Shown here one piece after another: positions 30,273-40,991 of a DNA stretch of 64,000 bases; position 1 is the first letter of the stretch, and every line of letters begins with the position of its first letter. Source of the stretch: Streptomyces erythrochromogenes (GTDB lineage: Bacteria > Actinomycetota > Actinomycetes > Streptomycetales > Streptomycetaceae); NCBI RefSeq assembly GCF_036170895.1, contig NZ_CP108036.1, positions 2,542,001 to 2,606,000 of the forward strand, read 5' to 3'. A program made the translations under genes and the position numbers. The notes under the pieces were generated by a model that made no database searches, had not been told where the DNA came from, and worked only from the letters and a program-made list of their open reading frames with translations.

Positions 30273-31295
30273 TTATTCCCCGCCCCGGTCCCGGTCCCGG
30301 TCCTGGTCCGCGTCCGGGGACACCTCGGTGTCGGGACGGATGTCGATGCGCCAGCCGGTGAGCCGCGCGGCGAGGCGGGCGTTCTGGCCCTCCTTGCCGA
30401 TGGCCAGCGACAGCTGGTAGTCGGGCACGGTCACGCGGGCGGAACGGGAGTCCCAGTCGACGACCTCGACCCTGCTCACCCGGGCGGGTGACAGCGCGTT
30501 CGCGACCATCTCCGCCGGGTCGTCCGACCAGTCGACGATGTCGATCTTCTCGCCGTGCAGTTCGGCCATGACGTTGCGCACACGGCTGCCCATCGGGCCG
30601 ATGCACGCGCCCTTGGGGTTCAGGCCCGAGCGGGTGGACCGGACGGCGATCTTGGTGCGGTGACCGGCCTCACGGGCGATCGCCGAGATCTCGACGCTGC
30701 CGTCGGCGATCTCCGGGACCTCCAGCGAGAACAGCTTCTTCACCAGGTTCGGGTGGGTGCGCGAGAGGGTCACGGACGGGCCGCGGACGCCCTTCGCCAC
30801 GCGCACGACGTACGCCTTCAGGCGCAGACCGTGCGGGTACTCCTCGCCGGGGACCTGCTCCTGCACCGGCAGGATGGCCTCCAGCTTGCCGATGTCGACG
30901 AGGACGTTCTTGGGGTCCTTGCCCTGCTGCACGACGCCGGTGATGACGTCGCCCTCACGGCCGGCGAACTCGCCGAAGGTCAGGTCGTCCTCGGCGTCGC
31001 GCAGACGCTGGAGGATCACCTGCTTGGCCGTCGTCGCGGCGATCCGGCCGAAGTCCGACGGCGTGTCGTCGAACTCCTTGGGCTCCTGGCCCTCTTCGAG
31101 ATCCCTCGGGTCTTCCGTCGCCCACACGACCACGTGACCGTTGGTGCGGTCCAGCACGACGCGGGCGCGGCGGAAGCTCCCCTCGGTCCGGTGGTACGCG
31201 ATGAGGAGGGCCGACTCGATCGCCTCGACGAGCAGGTCGAAGGAGATCTCCTTCTCCCGGACCAGACCCCGCAGGGCACTCATGTCGATGTCCAT
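30273..31295 (-). CDS. nusA: Transcription termination/antitermination factor NusA
   Basis: 340 aa, the short form without C-terminal AR repeats that is usual in actinobacteria. The N-terminal RNAP-binding domain spans residues 1-105. An S1 domain (about 110-180) and two KH domains follow ([18 protein letters not shown] near 233; [19 protein letters not shown] near 300). The tail ends in a DRDRDRGGE run. ATG at 31295 lies 2 bp past the rimP stop, so the two are one operon. Confidence 0.97.
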   Translation of the reverse strand: MDIDMSALRGLVREKEISFDLLVEAIESALLIAYHRTEGSFRRARVVLDRTNGHVVVWATEDPRDLEEGQEPKEFDDTPSDFGRIAATTAKQVILQRLRDAEDDLTFGEFAGREGDVITGVVQQGKDPKNVLVDIGKLEAILPVQEQVPGEEYPHGLRLKAYVVRVAKGVRGPSVTLSRTHPNLVKKLFSLEVPEIADGSVEISAIAREAGHRTKIAVRSTRSGLNPKGACIGPMGSRVRNVMAELHGEKIDIVDWSDDPAEMVANALSPARVSRVEVVDWDSRSARVTVPDYQLSLAIGKEGQNARLAARLTGWRIDIRPDTEVSPDADQDRDRDRGGE

Positions 31296-31297
31296 GG

Positions 31298-31810
31298 CTA
31301 CGCCTCCTCTTCCTTCTTGTCCTTGCGGTTGAACTCGATCTCGACACGCGCCTTGGCGATGTCGGTGAATGCGATGCGGCGGGCGGTCGCCTTGCGGCCC
31401 TTCACGCCCGGTACTTCGAGGTCCATGCCCTCGTCGTCCACGTCGAGGATGCGGGCGACCAGTTCCCCGGCACCCTTCGCGTCCTCGGCGGACAGCTGGA
31501 ACTTCACGAGGCGGCCGATGGCCCGTACGTAGTGGCGGTGCTCGGTCAGCGGGCGGTCGGCGCCCGGGGAGCTCACCTCCAGGACGTACTCGTCCTCGCC
31601 CATCACGTCGGATTCGTCGAGCTTGTCGGAGACCTCACGGCTCAGCTCGGCACACGCGTCCAGCTCCACGCCCTCGTCGGAGTCCACGATGACCCGCAGC
31701 ATCCGGCGCTTGCCCGCCCGCGACAGCTCGATCTCTTCGAGGTCCAGGCCCTTGGCGGCGACGAGCGGCTCCAGCAGTCCGCGCAGCCTGTCGCTCTGGG
31801 TGGTGCTCAT
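31298..31810 (-). CDS. rimP: Ribosome maturation factor RimP
   Basis: 170 aa from an ATG at 31810 with GAGGAG upstream. The N-terminal alpha/beta domain has [31 protein letters not shown] sequence and the [11 protein letters not shown] signature near residue 84. The C-terminal Sm-like domain ends in DKKEEEA. It assists 30S assembly. It is the first gene of the rimP-nusA-ylxR-infB series; its promoter must lie in the 156-bp divergent region 31811-31966. Confidence 0.95.
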   Translation of the reverse strand: MSTTQSDRLRGLLEPLVAAKGLDLEEIELSRAGKRRMLRVIVDSDEGVELDACAELSREVSDKLDESDVMGEDEYVLEVSSPGADRPLTEHRHYVRAIGRLVKFQLSAEDAKGAGELVARILDVDDEGMDLEVPGVKGRKATARRIAFTDIAKARVEIEFNRKDKKEEEA

Positions 31811-31966
31811 CCGGGTGACTCCTCGGCCGCGTGTGCTGTTGTGGTTTCCGTCGTGTGTCAGGTCAAAGGGTATCCGGTGTCGGAGGGTGTTGCCGTCCGC
31901 CCTGCGACCAGGGCCCCGGGTACCGTGATCACACCCTGCCCCGCCCCACACCACGAGGACGTCGCC

Positions 31967-32509
31967 GTGCCCTGGACTCCGCCTTCCAGACCTTCGCGCA
32001 GGAGCCTGCTCGCCGGTGCCGCCGGTGCGGCCGGCGCCGCGCTGCTGACCGGGTGCACCGACGGCCGCTCGGCGGACGCCGACCCGGCGATTTCACTCGA
32101 ACGGCGGATGCGCGAAGCAGCCGTTCGTGACAGCGCCAGGCTGCTGGAACGTTACGACGCCACGGCCGCCGCCCATCCGGACCTGGCCGCGCGGCTCGCT
32201 CCGCTGCGCGCCGCCGTCGCCGCGCACACGGCCGCCCTCTCCCCCACCGCGTCGGGCTCGCCGTCCCCCGCTGCGTCGCCGTCCGGCGGTACGGGGGCCG
32301 CCGCGCCCGCGGCGAGCGGCGAGCCGGTGCCCGCGAAGCCCGCCGAAGCCCTGACCGCGCTCGCCGACGCCGAGCGGAGCCTGTCCGAGGCCCGGACCAT
32401 CGACCTGGCCGGGGCGCCGGGAGAGCTGGCCCGGATGCTGGCCTCGGTGGCCGCCTGCGGCGCCGTGCACGTCCACCTGCTGACCTCGACCCCCGGAGCC
32501 AAGCCGTGA
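31967..32509 (+). CDS. Putative Tat-exported lipoprotein of unknown function
   Basis: 180 aa from a GTG at 31967 with GAGG upstream. The N-terminus has a twin-arginine signal (PSRRSLLAGAAG) and a lipobox (LLTGC, Cys about 32), so it should be a folded lipoprotein on the outer membrane face. The rest is Ala-rich helix with a Ser/Pro-rich spacer in the middle; no enzyme motif seen. It overlaps the next gene by GTGA and is divergent from rimP. The pairing with the DUF4439 gene is also seen next to rimP in Mycobacterium. Confidence 0.82.
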   Translation: MPWTPPSRPSRRSLLAGAAGAAGAALLTGCTDGRSADADPAISLERRMREAAVRDSARLLERYDATAAAHPDLAARLAPLRAAVAAHTAALSPTASGSPSPAASPSGGTGAAAPAASGEPVPAKPAEALTALADAERSLSEARTIDLAGAPGELARMLASVAACGAVHVHLLTSTPGAKP

Positions 32510-32946
32510 AGCCCGAACCCTCCCCCGCCGGCCGGGCCCTGGAGGCCGCCCAGGCGGCCCTCGCCGCCGAGCACGCGGCCGCATACGGATACGGGGTGAT
32601 CGGCGCGCGGACCACCGGCGCCCGTGCCACGGAGGCCCGGGAGGGGTACGGCAGCCACCTCGCGCGGCGCGACGCGCTGGCCCGGACCGTGCGCGAACTG
32701 GGCGGCGCACCCCGGCCCTCGGAGGCCGCCTACGCCCTGCCGTTCGAGGTGCGCAGCCCCGCCGACGCCGAGCGGCTGGCCGCGGTGATCGAGGACCGGG
32801 TGGCGGGTGCGTACTCCGATCTGGTGCGGGCGGCGGAGGGCCCGCTGCGCCGCGAGGCGGCCGACGCGCTGAGCGCCGCAGCGGTGCGCGCGGCACGCTG
32901 GCGCGGTGTCGGCGTAGCCTTCCCTGGGCTCACGGAACGCGCATAG
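32506..32946 (+). CDS. Ferritin-like DUF4439 domain protein
   Basis: 146 aa, GTG at 32506 overlapping the preceding stop. The two-helix start ALAAEHAAAYGYGVIGAR and the later EVRSPADAERLAAVIEDRVAGAYSDLVRA match the actinobacterial DUF4439 ferritin-like family found beside rimP. It has no signal peptide. Glu and His are present in the first helix pair, but a full di-iron set cannot be confirmed by eye. It is translationally coupled to the lipoprotein, suggesting a joint function. Confidence 0.83.
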   Translation: MKPEPSPAGRALEAAQAALAAEHAAAYGYGVIGARTTGARATEAREGYGSHLARRDALARTVRELGGAPRPSEAAYALPFEVRSPADAERLAAVIEDRVAGAYSDLVRAAEGPLRREAADALSAAAVRAARWRGVGVAFPGLTERA

Positions 32947-32980
32947 CGAGCCCTCACCAGCTGAAAGGGACCACGCACGC

Positions 32981-33883
32981 ATGGCTTTCGAACCGCCGCA
33001 GCGGCTTGTACGGGCGCTCGGCGAGATGCCGGAGACGGAGCAGGACGCGGACTGGCTGGGGCAGTTGCCCGAGCTCACCGAGGCCGCGCTCTCCCGGCGG
33101 GGCGTACGGGCCCAGCGGGTGCAGGCCCCGGGCGGCCGCAGCAGTCTGGTCGTCCTCGTCGCCTACGCGGACGGGACCCCGGCCGCTCTGAAACTGGCGC
33201 CCCCGCACGCCCGGCCCGACCTGGAGCTCGCCGCGCTGGCGCACTGGGGCGGTTTCGGCGCCGTACGGGTCCTCGACACCCGGCACCACGAGGAGGACGG
33301 GGCCCTGCTGCTGGAGCGGCTGCACGCGGAGGTGTCGCTGCGGTCCCTGCCGGAGGCGAAGGCACTGCTGGAGGCGAGCGGCACGCTGCGCCGGCTGTGG
33401 GTGGCGCCGCCGGCCGGGCACGGGTGGGAAACGGCGGCCGAGCGCACCGCGCGGCAGTCGCAGGCCCTGCGGGCGGCCCCGGCGGAGGCCCGGGCCCTCG
33501 CCGACACCGCCCTGGCGCTGCGGGAGGAGCTGGTGGCGGCCCCGCCGGAGGAACTGCTGCTGCACGGGAACTTCCGGCAGGGCAAGGTCCTGGCGGGCGA
33601 GCGGGCGCCGTGGCTGACGGTGGGACCCGACCCGCTGGTCGGCGAGCGGGCGTACGACCTGGCGCGGCTGGTCCGGGACCGGCTGGAGGACCAGGTGGCC
33701 TCCTCGGCGGGAGCCGCGGGCGCCCGGCGCCGGGTGAACAAGCTGGCGGACGCGCTGGACGTGGACCGCGAACGGCTGCGGGGCTGGACCCTCTTCCGGG
33801 CGGTGGAGTCGGGCAACCGCGCCCTGGCCGCCGGGCGCCGCCGGGACGCGGAACTCCTGCTGGAGTTCGCCTCCTGGCTGTAG
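32981..33883 (+). CDS. APH-like (aminoglycoside/hydroxyurea kinase fold) protein, probable pseudokinase
   Basis: 300 aa, ATG at 32981. Overall it matches the APH(6)/hydroxyurea phosphotransferase family (LLLERLH, then DPLVGERAYDLARLVRDR). The catalytic loop reads H195-G-N197-FRQG-K202, whereas active enzymes have HGDxHxxN. The metal-binding aspartate that should precede the PxPLVG motif is Gly. All three catalytic positions are therefore changed. It more likely binds a ligand or regulates than phosphorylates. It lies 34 bp after the DUF4439 gene in the same orientation. A resistance role should not be assumed. Confidence 0.78.
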   Translation: MAFEPPQRLVRALGEMPETEQDADWLGQLPELTEAALSRRGVRAQRVQAPGGRSSLVVLVAYADGTPAALKLAPPHARPDLELAALAHWGGFGAVRVLDTRHHEEDGALLLERLHAEVSLRSLPEAKALLEASGTLRRLWVAPPAGHGWETAAERTARQSQALRAAPAEARALADTALALREELVAAPPEELLLHGNFRQGKVLAGERAPWLTVGPDPLVGERAYDLARLVRDRLEDQVASSAGAAGARRRVNKLADALDVDRERLRGWTLFRAVESGNRALAAGRRRDAELLLEFASWL

Positions 33884-33960
33884 GGGGTGTCCGGCCTGAT
33901 CGCCCCGGAACCGAGTGGGGCATACCGTAGGTAGGAAGGTATGTCCGGCAGGGGGCCGTC

Positions 33961-34932
33961 ATGGTCGAGGAACTGCTGACAGCGGTGCTTGCCGCAGGCG
34001 TGGGTGCCGCCGTCTACCTGGGCGCCGCGGCCCGCGTGGTGAAGCAGTACGAGCGGGGCCTGGTCTTCCGCTTCGGCAGGCTGCGGGAGGAGATACGGCC
34101 TCCCGGCTTCACGGTGATCGTTCCGGTGATCGACCGGCTGCGCAAGGTGAACATGCAGATCGTGACGCTGCCGGTGCCCGCACAGGAGGGCATCACCCGG
34201 GACAACGTCACGGTGCGGGTGGACGCGGTCGTGTACTTCAAGGTCGTCGACCCGGCGAACGCCATCGTGGCGGTGGAGGACTACCGCTTCGCCGTCTCCC
34301 AGATGGCGCAGACCTCGCTGAGGTCGATCATCGGAAAGTCCGACCTGGACGACCTGCTCTCCAACCGGGAGATGCTCAACCAGGGCCTGGAGCTGATGAT
34401 CGACAGTCCGGCGGTGGGCTGGGGGGTGCAGATCGACCGGGTCGAGATCAAGGACGTGTCCCTGCCCGAGACCATGAAGCGGTCGATGGCCCGGCAGGCG
34501 GAGGCCGACCGCGAACGGCGGGCCCGCGTGATCAACGCGGACGCGGAGCTGCAGGCCTCGCACAAGCTGGCCGAGGCGGCGGAGGTCATGTCGGAACAGC
34601 CGGCCGCCCTCCAGCTGCGCCTGCTGCACACGATCGTCGCGGTCGCCGCCGAGAAGAACTCCACGCTGGTGCTGCCGTTCCCGGTGGAACTGCTGCGTTT
34701 CCTGGAACGCGCGGTCCCGCAGCCGGGGGCGGCGCCGGCGCGGGAGGAACCGGCCCCGGCCGGCCCGGCTTCCGAAGGCCCCGGGCCGGCCGAGGTCGCG
34801 GATGCGGATGCGGATGCGGATGCGGATGCGCTCGACGCAGCCCCGGCTCCGGACGCGCTCGGCGGGCCGGCGGACGGGCTGATGCTGGACGCGCCCGCGC
34901 CGGAGCAGCAGCGGAAGGGGCTGCGGGAGTAG
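33961..34932 (+). CDS. SPFH/band-7 (slipin-type) membrane protein
   Basis: 323 aa, ATG at 33961 with AGGGGG upstream. One N-terminal membrane helix (residues 5-25) is followed by the SPFH domain: QYERGLVFRFGRLREEIRPPG, VTVRVDAVVYFKVVDP and the stomatin signature LPETMKRSMARQAEADRERRARVINADAE. A short coiled segment follows. The C-terminal 90 residues are acidic and Ala/Pro-rich with an alternating Ala-Asp run. Slipins organise membrane microdomains. No NfeD partner gene is adjacent. Confidence 0.92.
   Translation: MVEELLTAVLAAGVGAAVYLGAAARVVKQYERGLVFRFGRLREEIRPPGFTVIVPVIDRLRKVNMQIVTLPVPAQEGITRDNVTVRVDAVVYFKVVDPANAIVAVEDYRFAVSQMAQTSLRSIIGKSDLDDLLSNREMLNQGLELMIDSPAVGWGVQIDRVEIKDVSLPETMKRSMARQAEADRERRARVINADAELQASHKLAEAAEVMSEQPAALQLRLLHTIVAVAAEKNSTLVLPFPVELLRFLERAVPQPGAAPAREEPAPAGPASEGPGPAEVADADADADADALDAAPAPDALGGPADGLMLDAPAPEQQRKGLRE
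34798..34830 (+). repeat. Hexanucleotide tandem repeat (gcggat)5.5
   Basis: Perfect 33-bp microsatellite inside the SPFH gene encoding alternating Ala-Asp. Unit length is a multiple of three, so copy changes would keep frame. Confidence 0.9.
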
Positions 34933-35017
34933 CCGCTGTGCGCAGCCTCCTCCCCCGCCCCTCCCTAACGCCGCTGCGCCGATTCGCCGATTCGCGGCAG
35001 CCCGGCCGTCGCCGGGG

Positions 35018-36715
35018 TTACGGCGTCAGACGGGCGAGGGCCTCGGCCAGGGGGAGTTCCTCGCGGGTGCCGGACGCGCGGTCCTGGAGCTCGACCACCG
35101 ACTCCGCGGAGCGCCGGCCGGCCACGAGGATCCACGGCACGCCGATCAGCTCCGCGTCCGTGAGCTTCACGCCCGGGGAGAGGCCCGGGCGGTCGTCCAG
35201 CAGGACCCGGAGGCCGGAGCCCGCCAGGGCCGCGGCCGCCTCCTCCGCCAGAGCCAGCGGCACCGCCTTGCCCGCCGCCACCACGTGGACGTCGGCCGGC
35301 GCCACCGCCGCCGGCCAGCACAGCCCGCGCTCGTCCGCGGTCTGTTCGGCCAGGGCCGCCACCGCGCGGGAGACGCCGATGCCGTAGGAGCCCATCGTGA
35401 CCCGCACCGGCTTGCCCTCGCGGCCCAGCACGTCCAGCCCGAAGGCGTCCGCGTACTTGCGGCCGAGCTGGAAGATGTGGCCGATCTCGATCGCGCGGTC
35501 GAGGCGGAGCCCGGCCCCGCAGGAGGGGCAGGGGTCGCCCGGCTCCACGACGACGACGTCCAGGTACCGGTCCACCTCGAAGTCGCGGCCGCAGACCACG
35601 TTGCGGGCGTGCGTGTCGGGCTTGTTGGCGCCCGTCACCCAGGCGGTGCCCGGTGCGACCCGCGGGTCGGCCAGGTATCGGACCTTCTCCAGGCCCTGCG
35701 GGCCCACGTACCCGCGGACGAGGTCGGGCCGGTCCGTGAAGTCCTCGGCCGTGACGAGCTCGACGACCGCGGGGGCCAGGTGCTCGCCCAGCTTGCCGAG
35801 GTCCACCTCCCGGTCCCCGGGCACGCCCACGGCCACGATCTCGCCGTCGACCTTCACCAGGAGGTTCTTCAGCGTCGCCGAGGCGGGGACCCCCAGGTGC
35901 GCGGCGAGCGTCTCGATCGTCGGGGTGTCGGGGGTGTCCACCTCCTCCAGCGGCGGGTGCTCCGCGGCCACGGGGGCCAGCGCGAAGGTCACGGCCTCCG
36001 TGTTGGCCGCGTAGTCGCAGGAGGGGCAGTCCACGAAGGTGTCCTCGCCCGCCTCGGCCGGGGCCAGGAACTCCTCGGACGCCGAGCCGCCCATCGCGCC
36101 CGACACCGCGGACACGATCCGGTGGTCGAGGCCCAGCCGCTCGAAGATGCGGACGTAGGCCTCGCGGTGGAGCCGGTAGGACTCCTCCAGTCCTTCGTCG
36201 GACACGTCGAAGGAGTACGAGTCCTTCATCTGGAACTCGCGGCCGCGCAGCACGCCCGACCGGGGCCGCGCCTCGTCGCGGTACTTGGTCTGGATCTGGT
36301 ACAGCATGACCGGCAGGTCCTTGTACGAGGTGCACTGGTCCTTCACCACCAGGGTGAAGATCTCCTCGTGGGTGGGGCCGAGCAGGTAGTCCGCGCCCTT
36401 GCGGTCCCTGAGCCGGAACAGCAGGTCGCCGTATTCCGACCAGCGTCCGCTGACCTCGTACGGCTCCTTGGGCAGCAGGGCCGGGAGCAGCACCTCCTGG
36501 GCGCCGATGGCGTCCATCTCCTCGCGGACGACGCGGCTGACGTTGTCCAGGACCCGCTTGCCGAGCGGGAGCCACGTCCACACCCCGGCCGAGCTGCGCC
36601 GGACGTATCCGGCGCGGACCAGGAGCCGGTGGCTGAGGGTTTCGGCGTCGGCCGGGTCCTCGCGGAGGGTCTTGGCCATGAGGCGGGACATGCGCTGTAC
36701 GTGATGTGTGGACAT
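35018..36715 (-). CDS. proS: Prolyl-tRNA synthetase (bacterial type with editing insert)
   Basis: 565 aa, full length. Class II motifs are present: motif 1 around [17 protein letters not shown], motif 2 around [22 protein letters not shown], motif 3 around [20 protein letters not shown] YbaK-like editing domain is inserted at about residues 225-385, and an anticodon-binding domain is at the C-terminus. ATG at 36715; inner Met codons at residues 9 and 13 are less likely starts. Upstream of it is only a 43-bp gap, with no room for a T-box. Confidence 0.96.
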   Translation of the reverse strand: MSTHHVQRMSRLMAKTLREDPADAETLSHRLLVRAGYVRRSSAGVWTWLPLGKRVLDNVSRVVREEMDAIGAQEVLLPALLPKEPYEVSGRWSEYGDLLFRLRDRKGADYLLGPTHEEIFTLVVKDQCTSYKDLPVMLYQIQTKYRDEARPRSGVLRGREFQMKDSYSFDVSDEGLEESYRLHREAYVRIFERLGLDHRIVSAVSGAMGGSASEEFLAPAEAGEDTFVDCPSCDYAANTEAVTFALAPVAAEHPPLEEVDTPDTPTIETLAAHLGVPASATLKNLLVKVDGEIVAVGVPGDREVDLGKLGEHLAPAVVELVTAEDFTDRPDLVRGYVGPQGLEKVRYLADPRVAPGTAWVTGANKPDTHARNVVCGRDFEVDRYLDVVVVEPGDPCPSCGAGLRLDRAIEIGHIFQLGRKYADAFGLDVLGREGKPVRVTMGSYGIGVSRAVAALAEQTADERGLCWPAAVAPADVHVVAAGKAVPLALAEEAAAALAGSGLRVLLDDRPGLSPGVKLTDAELIGVPWILVAGRRSAESVVELQDRASGTREELPLAEALARLTP

Positions 36716-36758
36716 GCCGGGAGGTTACCGGGGGCCCGCCGGAGCCCGTTAACCCATT

Positions 36759-37301
36759 TCAGGGCCTGGTCAGCGGCAGTGTGGCGCCCATGACGGCGTA
36801 CGGGAGGCTCGCGCTCGGGAAGTGCACCTGGCGGGCGAGGTCGACGTAGCCGAGGGCCCGGTAGAGGCCGCGGGCGGGGCTCTCGGTGTCGATGGCGGAG
36901 AGGATCGAGCGGGGCTCGGCGGCGGCGTCGGTGAGGGTGGTGATCAGGGAGCGTCCGACGCCGTGGCCCTGGAAACCGGGGTGTACGTGGAGTTCGGTGA
37001 TGACGAAGGAGCCGTCGAGCCAGTGCTCGTGGCCGCCGGCCCGCAGGTAGGGCTCGACGATGGTGGACCACCAGTGCGTGCGGTCGTTCGGCATCCCGTA
37101 CACGAATCCGGTGAGCGCGCCGTCCTCGGCGAAGGCCCCGAGGGCGCGGGCGCCCTTGCAGGTCATGTGGCGCTGGACGATGTAGCGCCGGATGCCGACC
37201 TCCTCCTCGCTGAGGCCGAAGGCGACGGCCTGCACGCGCAGGGCTTCGTCCACCCGGGCGGCGAGGTCGAGGGGGCCGATACGGACACCGGAAGGCAGCA
37301 T
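36759..37301 (-). CDS. GNAT family N-acetyltransferase
   Basis: 180 aa, ATG at 37301. The acetyl-CoA motif A appears as ELHVHPGFQGHGVGRSLI (about residues 107-124), followed by a motif B-like SPARGLYRALGY segment. The substrate cannot be inferred. AAGG, its likely Shine-Dalgarno, is paired in a 6-bp hairpin (37309-37326). It is co-directional with proS and could be expressed with it. Confidence 0.88.
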   Translation of the reverse strand: MLPSGVRIGPLDLAARVDEALRVQAVAFGLSEEEVGIRRYIVQRHMTCKGARALGAFAEDGALTGFVYGMPNDRTHWWSTIVEPYLRAGGHEHWLDGSFVITELHVHPGFQGHGVGRSLITTLTDAAAEPRSILSAIDTESPARGLYRALGYVDLARQVHFPSASLPYAVMGATLPLTRP

Positions 37302-37308
37302 GCGGTGA

Positions 37309-37326
37309 CCTTACTTCGCGGTAAGG
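37309..37326 (-). promoter_or_regulatory. Hairpin occluding the Shine-Dalgarno of the GNAT gene
   Basis: ccttac (37309-37314) and gtaagg (37321-37326) on the plus strand. On the mRNA the 3' arm GUAAGG contains the ribosome-binding AAGG about 8 nt before the AUG. Six perfect pairs with a 6-nt loop. Confidence 0.45.
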
Positions 37327-37362
37327 GTGTGCCGGAATGCCGCGGCCCCGCCTCCTGCCGGT

Positions 37363-38208
37363 TCAGAACAGCACGCTCATGAACGCGCCGACCTCGCGGA
37401 AGCCCACCCGGCGGTACGCGGCCCGCGCGGCGGTGTTGAAGTCGTTCACGTAGAGGCTGACCACGGGCGCCACGTCGCGCAGCGCGTACTCGACGACGGC
37501 GGCCATCCCGGTCTCCGAGTGTCCGCGGCCGCGGAACTCGGGGGCCACCCAGACGCCCTGGATCTGGCAGGCGCGGGAGGTGGCGGCGCCGATCTCCGCC
37601 TTGAAGACGATCTTGTCGTCCTCGACGCGGGCGAAGGAGCGGCCGCCGGCGACGAGTTCGGCGACGCGGGCCTGGTAGAGCAGGCCGCCGTCGCCGGCCA
37701 TCGGCGAGACGCCGACCTCCTCGGTGAACATGGCCACGCAGGCGGGCATGATCAGGTCCATCTCGTTCTTGCGGATCCGGCGGACCTGCGGATCCGGCTC
37801 GACCGTGGTGGACGGACGCTCGATGACCATGAGGGGCTGGTGGGCGCGGACCTCGCGGGCCGGGCCCCAGCTGGGCTCCAGGAGCTGCCACAGCAGCCGG
37901 GTGGCGTCGGCGGGGCCGACGATGGAGGAGCACCGGCGGCCGGTGCGGCGGGCCCGGTCGGCGAAGGCCCGGACGGCGTCGGGCTCGGCGCAGACGGGGA
38001 CGAGGTTGGCCCCGGCGTAGCAGAGCGAACGGAGCTCGCCGTCGGCGTACCAGCCCCACATCTCGCCCCCCAGGCGCCAGGGGTCGAGTCCGGCGACCTG
38101 GACCCGGGAGGTGACGAAGGCGTTCTCGACCGGCTCGCGTCCGAGGATGTCGAGCGCGGCGTCGAGATCACTGGGCTCAAGGACCCGGGTGGTGGTCTGC
38201 GTCAACAC
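37363..38208 (-). CDS. GNAT family N-acetyltransferase with N-terminal DUF4081 domain
   Basis: 281 aa from a GTG at 38208 (TTG at 38205, or ATG at 38223, are also possible). The N-terminal half is the DUF4081-type domain of actinobacteria (NAFVTSRVQVAGLDPWRLGGEMWGW). The C-terminal half is a GNAT domain with QGVWVAPEFRGRGHSETGMAAVVEYAL motif A and SLYVNDFNTAARAAYRRVGF motif B. It lies directly after ispG, as in Mycobacterium, suggesting a conserved but unknown link to isoprenoid or membrane functions. Confidence 0.9.
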   Translation of the reverse strand: MLTQTTTRVLEPSDLDAALDILGREPVENAFVTSRVQVAGLDPWRLGGEMWGWYADGELRSLCYAGANLVPVCAEPDAVRAFADRARRTGRRCSSIVGPADATRLLWQLLEPSWGPAREVRAHQPLMVIERPSTTVEPDPQVRRIRKNEMDLIMPACVAMFTEEVGVSPMAGDGGLLYQARVAELVAGGRSFARVEDDKIVFKAEIGAATSRACQIQGVWVAPEFRGRGHSETGMAAVVEYALRDVAPVVSLYVNDFNTAARAAYRRVGFREVGAFMSVLF

Positions 38209-38291
38209 TGGGGGCCTCACCATGCAAGTCTGCTGATCTCCGCACTGTACCCGGCAGCGCCGGACGATGCCGCGTCCGCAGGTCACGAAAA

Positions 38292-38334
38292 GGCCCCGGC
38301 CCCGCTCCCGAACTGCGGGAACGGGGCCGGGGCC
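38292..38334 (-). terminator. ispG terminator
   Basis: ggccccggccccg (38292-38304) with 38322-38334 (13 bp), continued by tcccg/cggga (38306-38310 with 38316-38320) after a 1x1 mismatch. Strong GC-rich hairpin 22 bp past the ispG stop. Confidence 0.87.
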
Positions 38335-38356
38335 CGGGCGGCGGCGGCCGGGTGGC

Positions 38357-39514
<1,158 letters not shown>

Positions 39515-39632
39515 CTGCTGTGCAACCCCAAGGTGTGGATCAAGGTCCCGAGATCGGCGGGCTCCAGGCTTCGAGATTACGCCAATCAAGGGGCGGGCCG
39601 TGCATCCGAGGGGGTGCGCCACCCGAACGTAG

Positions 39633-39661
39633 GGAGCCGGGCACGATCCGTGCCCGGCTCC
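39633..39661 (-). terminator. Terminator between rip and ispG
   Basis: ggagccgggcac (39633-39644) and gtgcccggctcc (39650-39661): 12-bp perfect stem, 5-nt loop gatcc, 28 bp past the protease stop. Confidence 0.88.
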
Positions 39662-39689
39662 GGTACGACTGGGGTACGCCCCCCGCAAA

Positions 39690-40991
39690 CTAGGTGATCT
39701 TGATCGGGTTCACCACGTCGGCCACCATCACCAGCAGGGTGAAGCAGATGAACAGGCCCGCGACCACGTACGCGACGGGCATCAGCTTCGCCACGTCGAA
39801 CGGGCCGGGGTCGGGGCGGCGGAAGATCCGTGCCACGCCCCGCCGGAGCGACTCCCACAGGGCGCCGGCGATGTGCCCGCCGTCGAGCGGGAGCAGCGGC
39901 AGCATGTTGAAGAGGAACAGCGAGAGGTTGAAGCCGGCCAGCAGGTTCAGGAAGAACACCAGCTGGTGCTGGGCGGGGATGTCGAGGGTGAAGATCTCAC
40001 CGCTGACGCGCGCCGCGCCGACGACGCCCATCGGGCTGTCCTGCTTGCGCTCGGCCCCGTTGAAGGCCGCGTTCCACAGGTCCGGGACCTTGGACGGCAG
40101 GGCGACCAGCGACTGCACGCCGGCCTCCATCATCTCGCCCATGCGCTCGGCGGACTGTCCGAAGGACTGCGGCACGTAGCCGGAGGCGGGTGCGAAGCCG
40201 AGGAAGCCCGCGGTGACGTACTCGTCCTTGACGTACTTGCCGCTGCCGTCGGTCTTGGCGACCTTGTTCTCGATCAGGTTCGCCTTGAGGTCGAGGCGCT
40301 CGCCCGCGCGGACGACGGTGATCGTGGCGGGTCCGACGGTGGCGCGGATGTCCTTCTGGAGGGCGGACCAGTCGTCGACCCGGCGGCCGTTGAAGGCGAC
40401 GATCTTGTCGCCCGCCTTGAGGCCCGCGGCCCTGGCGGGTGCGGCCGGGTCGCCGGGCTGGCACTTGTCGCGCTTCTCGCTCTGCTGGATGACGCAGTCC
40501 GAGACGGTGGCGACCGAGGTGGTCTGGGTGTTCAGCCCGAAGGTCATCAGGGTGGTGAGGAAGATCGCCACGGCGAGGACCAGGTTCATGAACGGGCCGG
40601 CGAACATCACGATCACGCGCTTCCACGGCTTGCGCGTGTAGAAGAGCCGGGTCCCGTCGCCGGGCTGGAGCTCCTCGTACGCCGCCGAGCGCGCGTCCTC
40701 GATCATCGACCGGAACGGCGAGGTGGACCGGGCGGTGACCTTGCCGTCCTCGCCGGGCGGGAACATCCCGATCATGCGGATGTAGCCGCCCATGGGGATG
40801 GCCTTGATCCCGTACTCGGTCTCGCCCTTCCTCCGCGACCAGATGGTCGGGCCGAAGCCCACCATGTACTGCGGCACCCGAATGCCGAACAGCTTGGCCG
40901 TGGAGAGGTGCCCCAGCTCGTGCCACGCGATGGAGACCAGCAGGCCGACCGCGAAGATCACGATTCCGAGCACCGTCATCAGAAGTGTCAT
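39690..40991 (-). CDS. Site-2-type intramembrane metalloprotease (M50, RseP/Rip1)
   Basis: 433 aa. Zinc motif H24-ELGH28 lies in the first membrane helix. A cytosolic loop and second helix ([20 protein letters not shown]) precede a PDZ domain ([21 protein letters not shown]). The C-terminal helices include [13 protein letters not shown], which supplies the third zinc ligand Asp. Homologues such as M. tuberculosis Rip1 cleave anti-sigma factors and other membrane proteins. ATG at 40991 overlaps the dxr stop (ATGA), so it is translated with dxr. Confidence 0.95.
   Translation of the reverse strand: MTLLMTVLGIVIFAVGLLVSIAWHELGHLSTAKLFGIRVPQYMVGFGPTIWSRRKGETEYGIKAIPMGGYIRMIGMFPPGEDGKVTARSTSPFRSMIEDARSAAYEELQPGDGTRLFYTRKPWKRVIVMFAGPFMNLVLAVAIFLTTLMTFGLNTQTTSVATVSDCVIQQSEKRDKCQPGDPAAPARAAGLKAGDKIVAFNGRRVDDWSALQKDIRATVGPATITVVRAGERLDLKANLIENKVAKTDGSGKYVKDEYVTAGFLGFAPASGYVPQSFGQSAERMGEMMEAGVQSLVALPSKVPDLWNAAFNGAERKQDSPMGVVGAARVSGEIFTLDIPAQHQLVFFLNLLAGFNLSLFLFNMLPLLPLDGGHIAGALWESLRRGVARIFRRPDPGPFDVAKLMPVAYVVAGLFICFTLLVMVADVVNPIKIT

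Noticed and set aside
32981..33883. Aminoglycoside resistance gene
   Set aside because: APH fold is present but the catalytic Asp, Asn and metal-binding Asp are replaced, so resistance activity should not be inferred.
36716..36758. T-box leader before proS
   Set aside because: Only 43 bp separate proS from the upstream gene; no specifier loop or antiterminator can fit.
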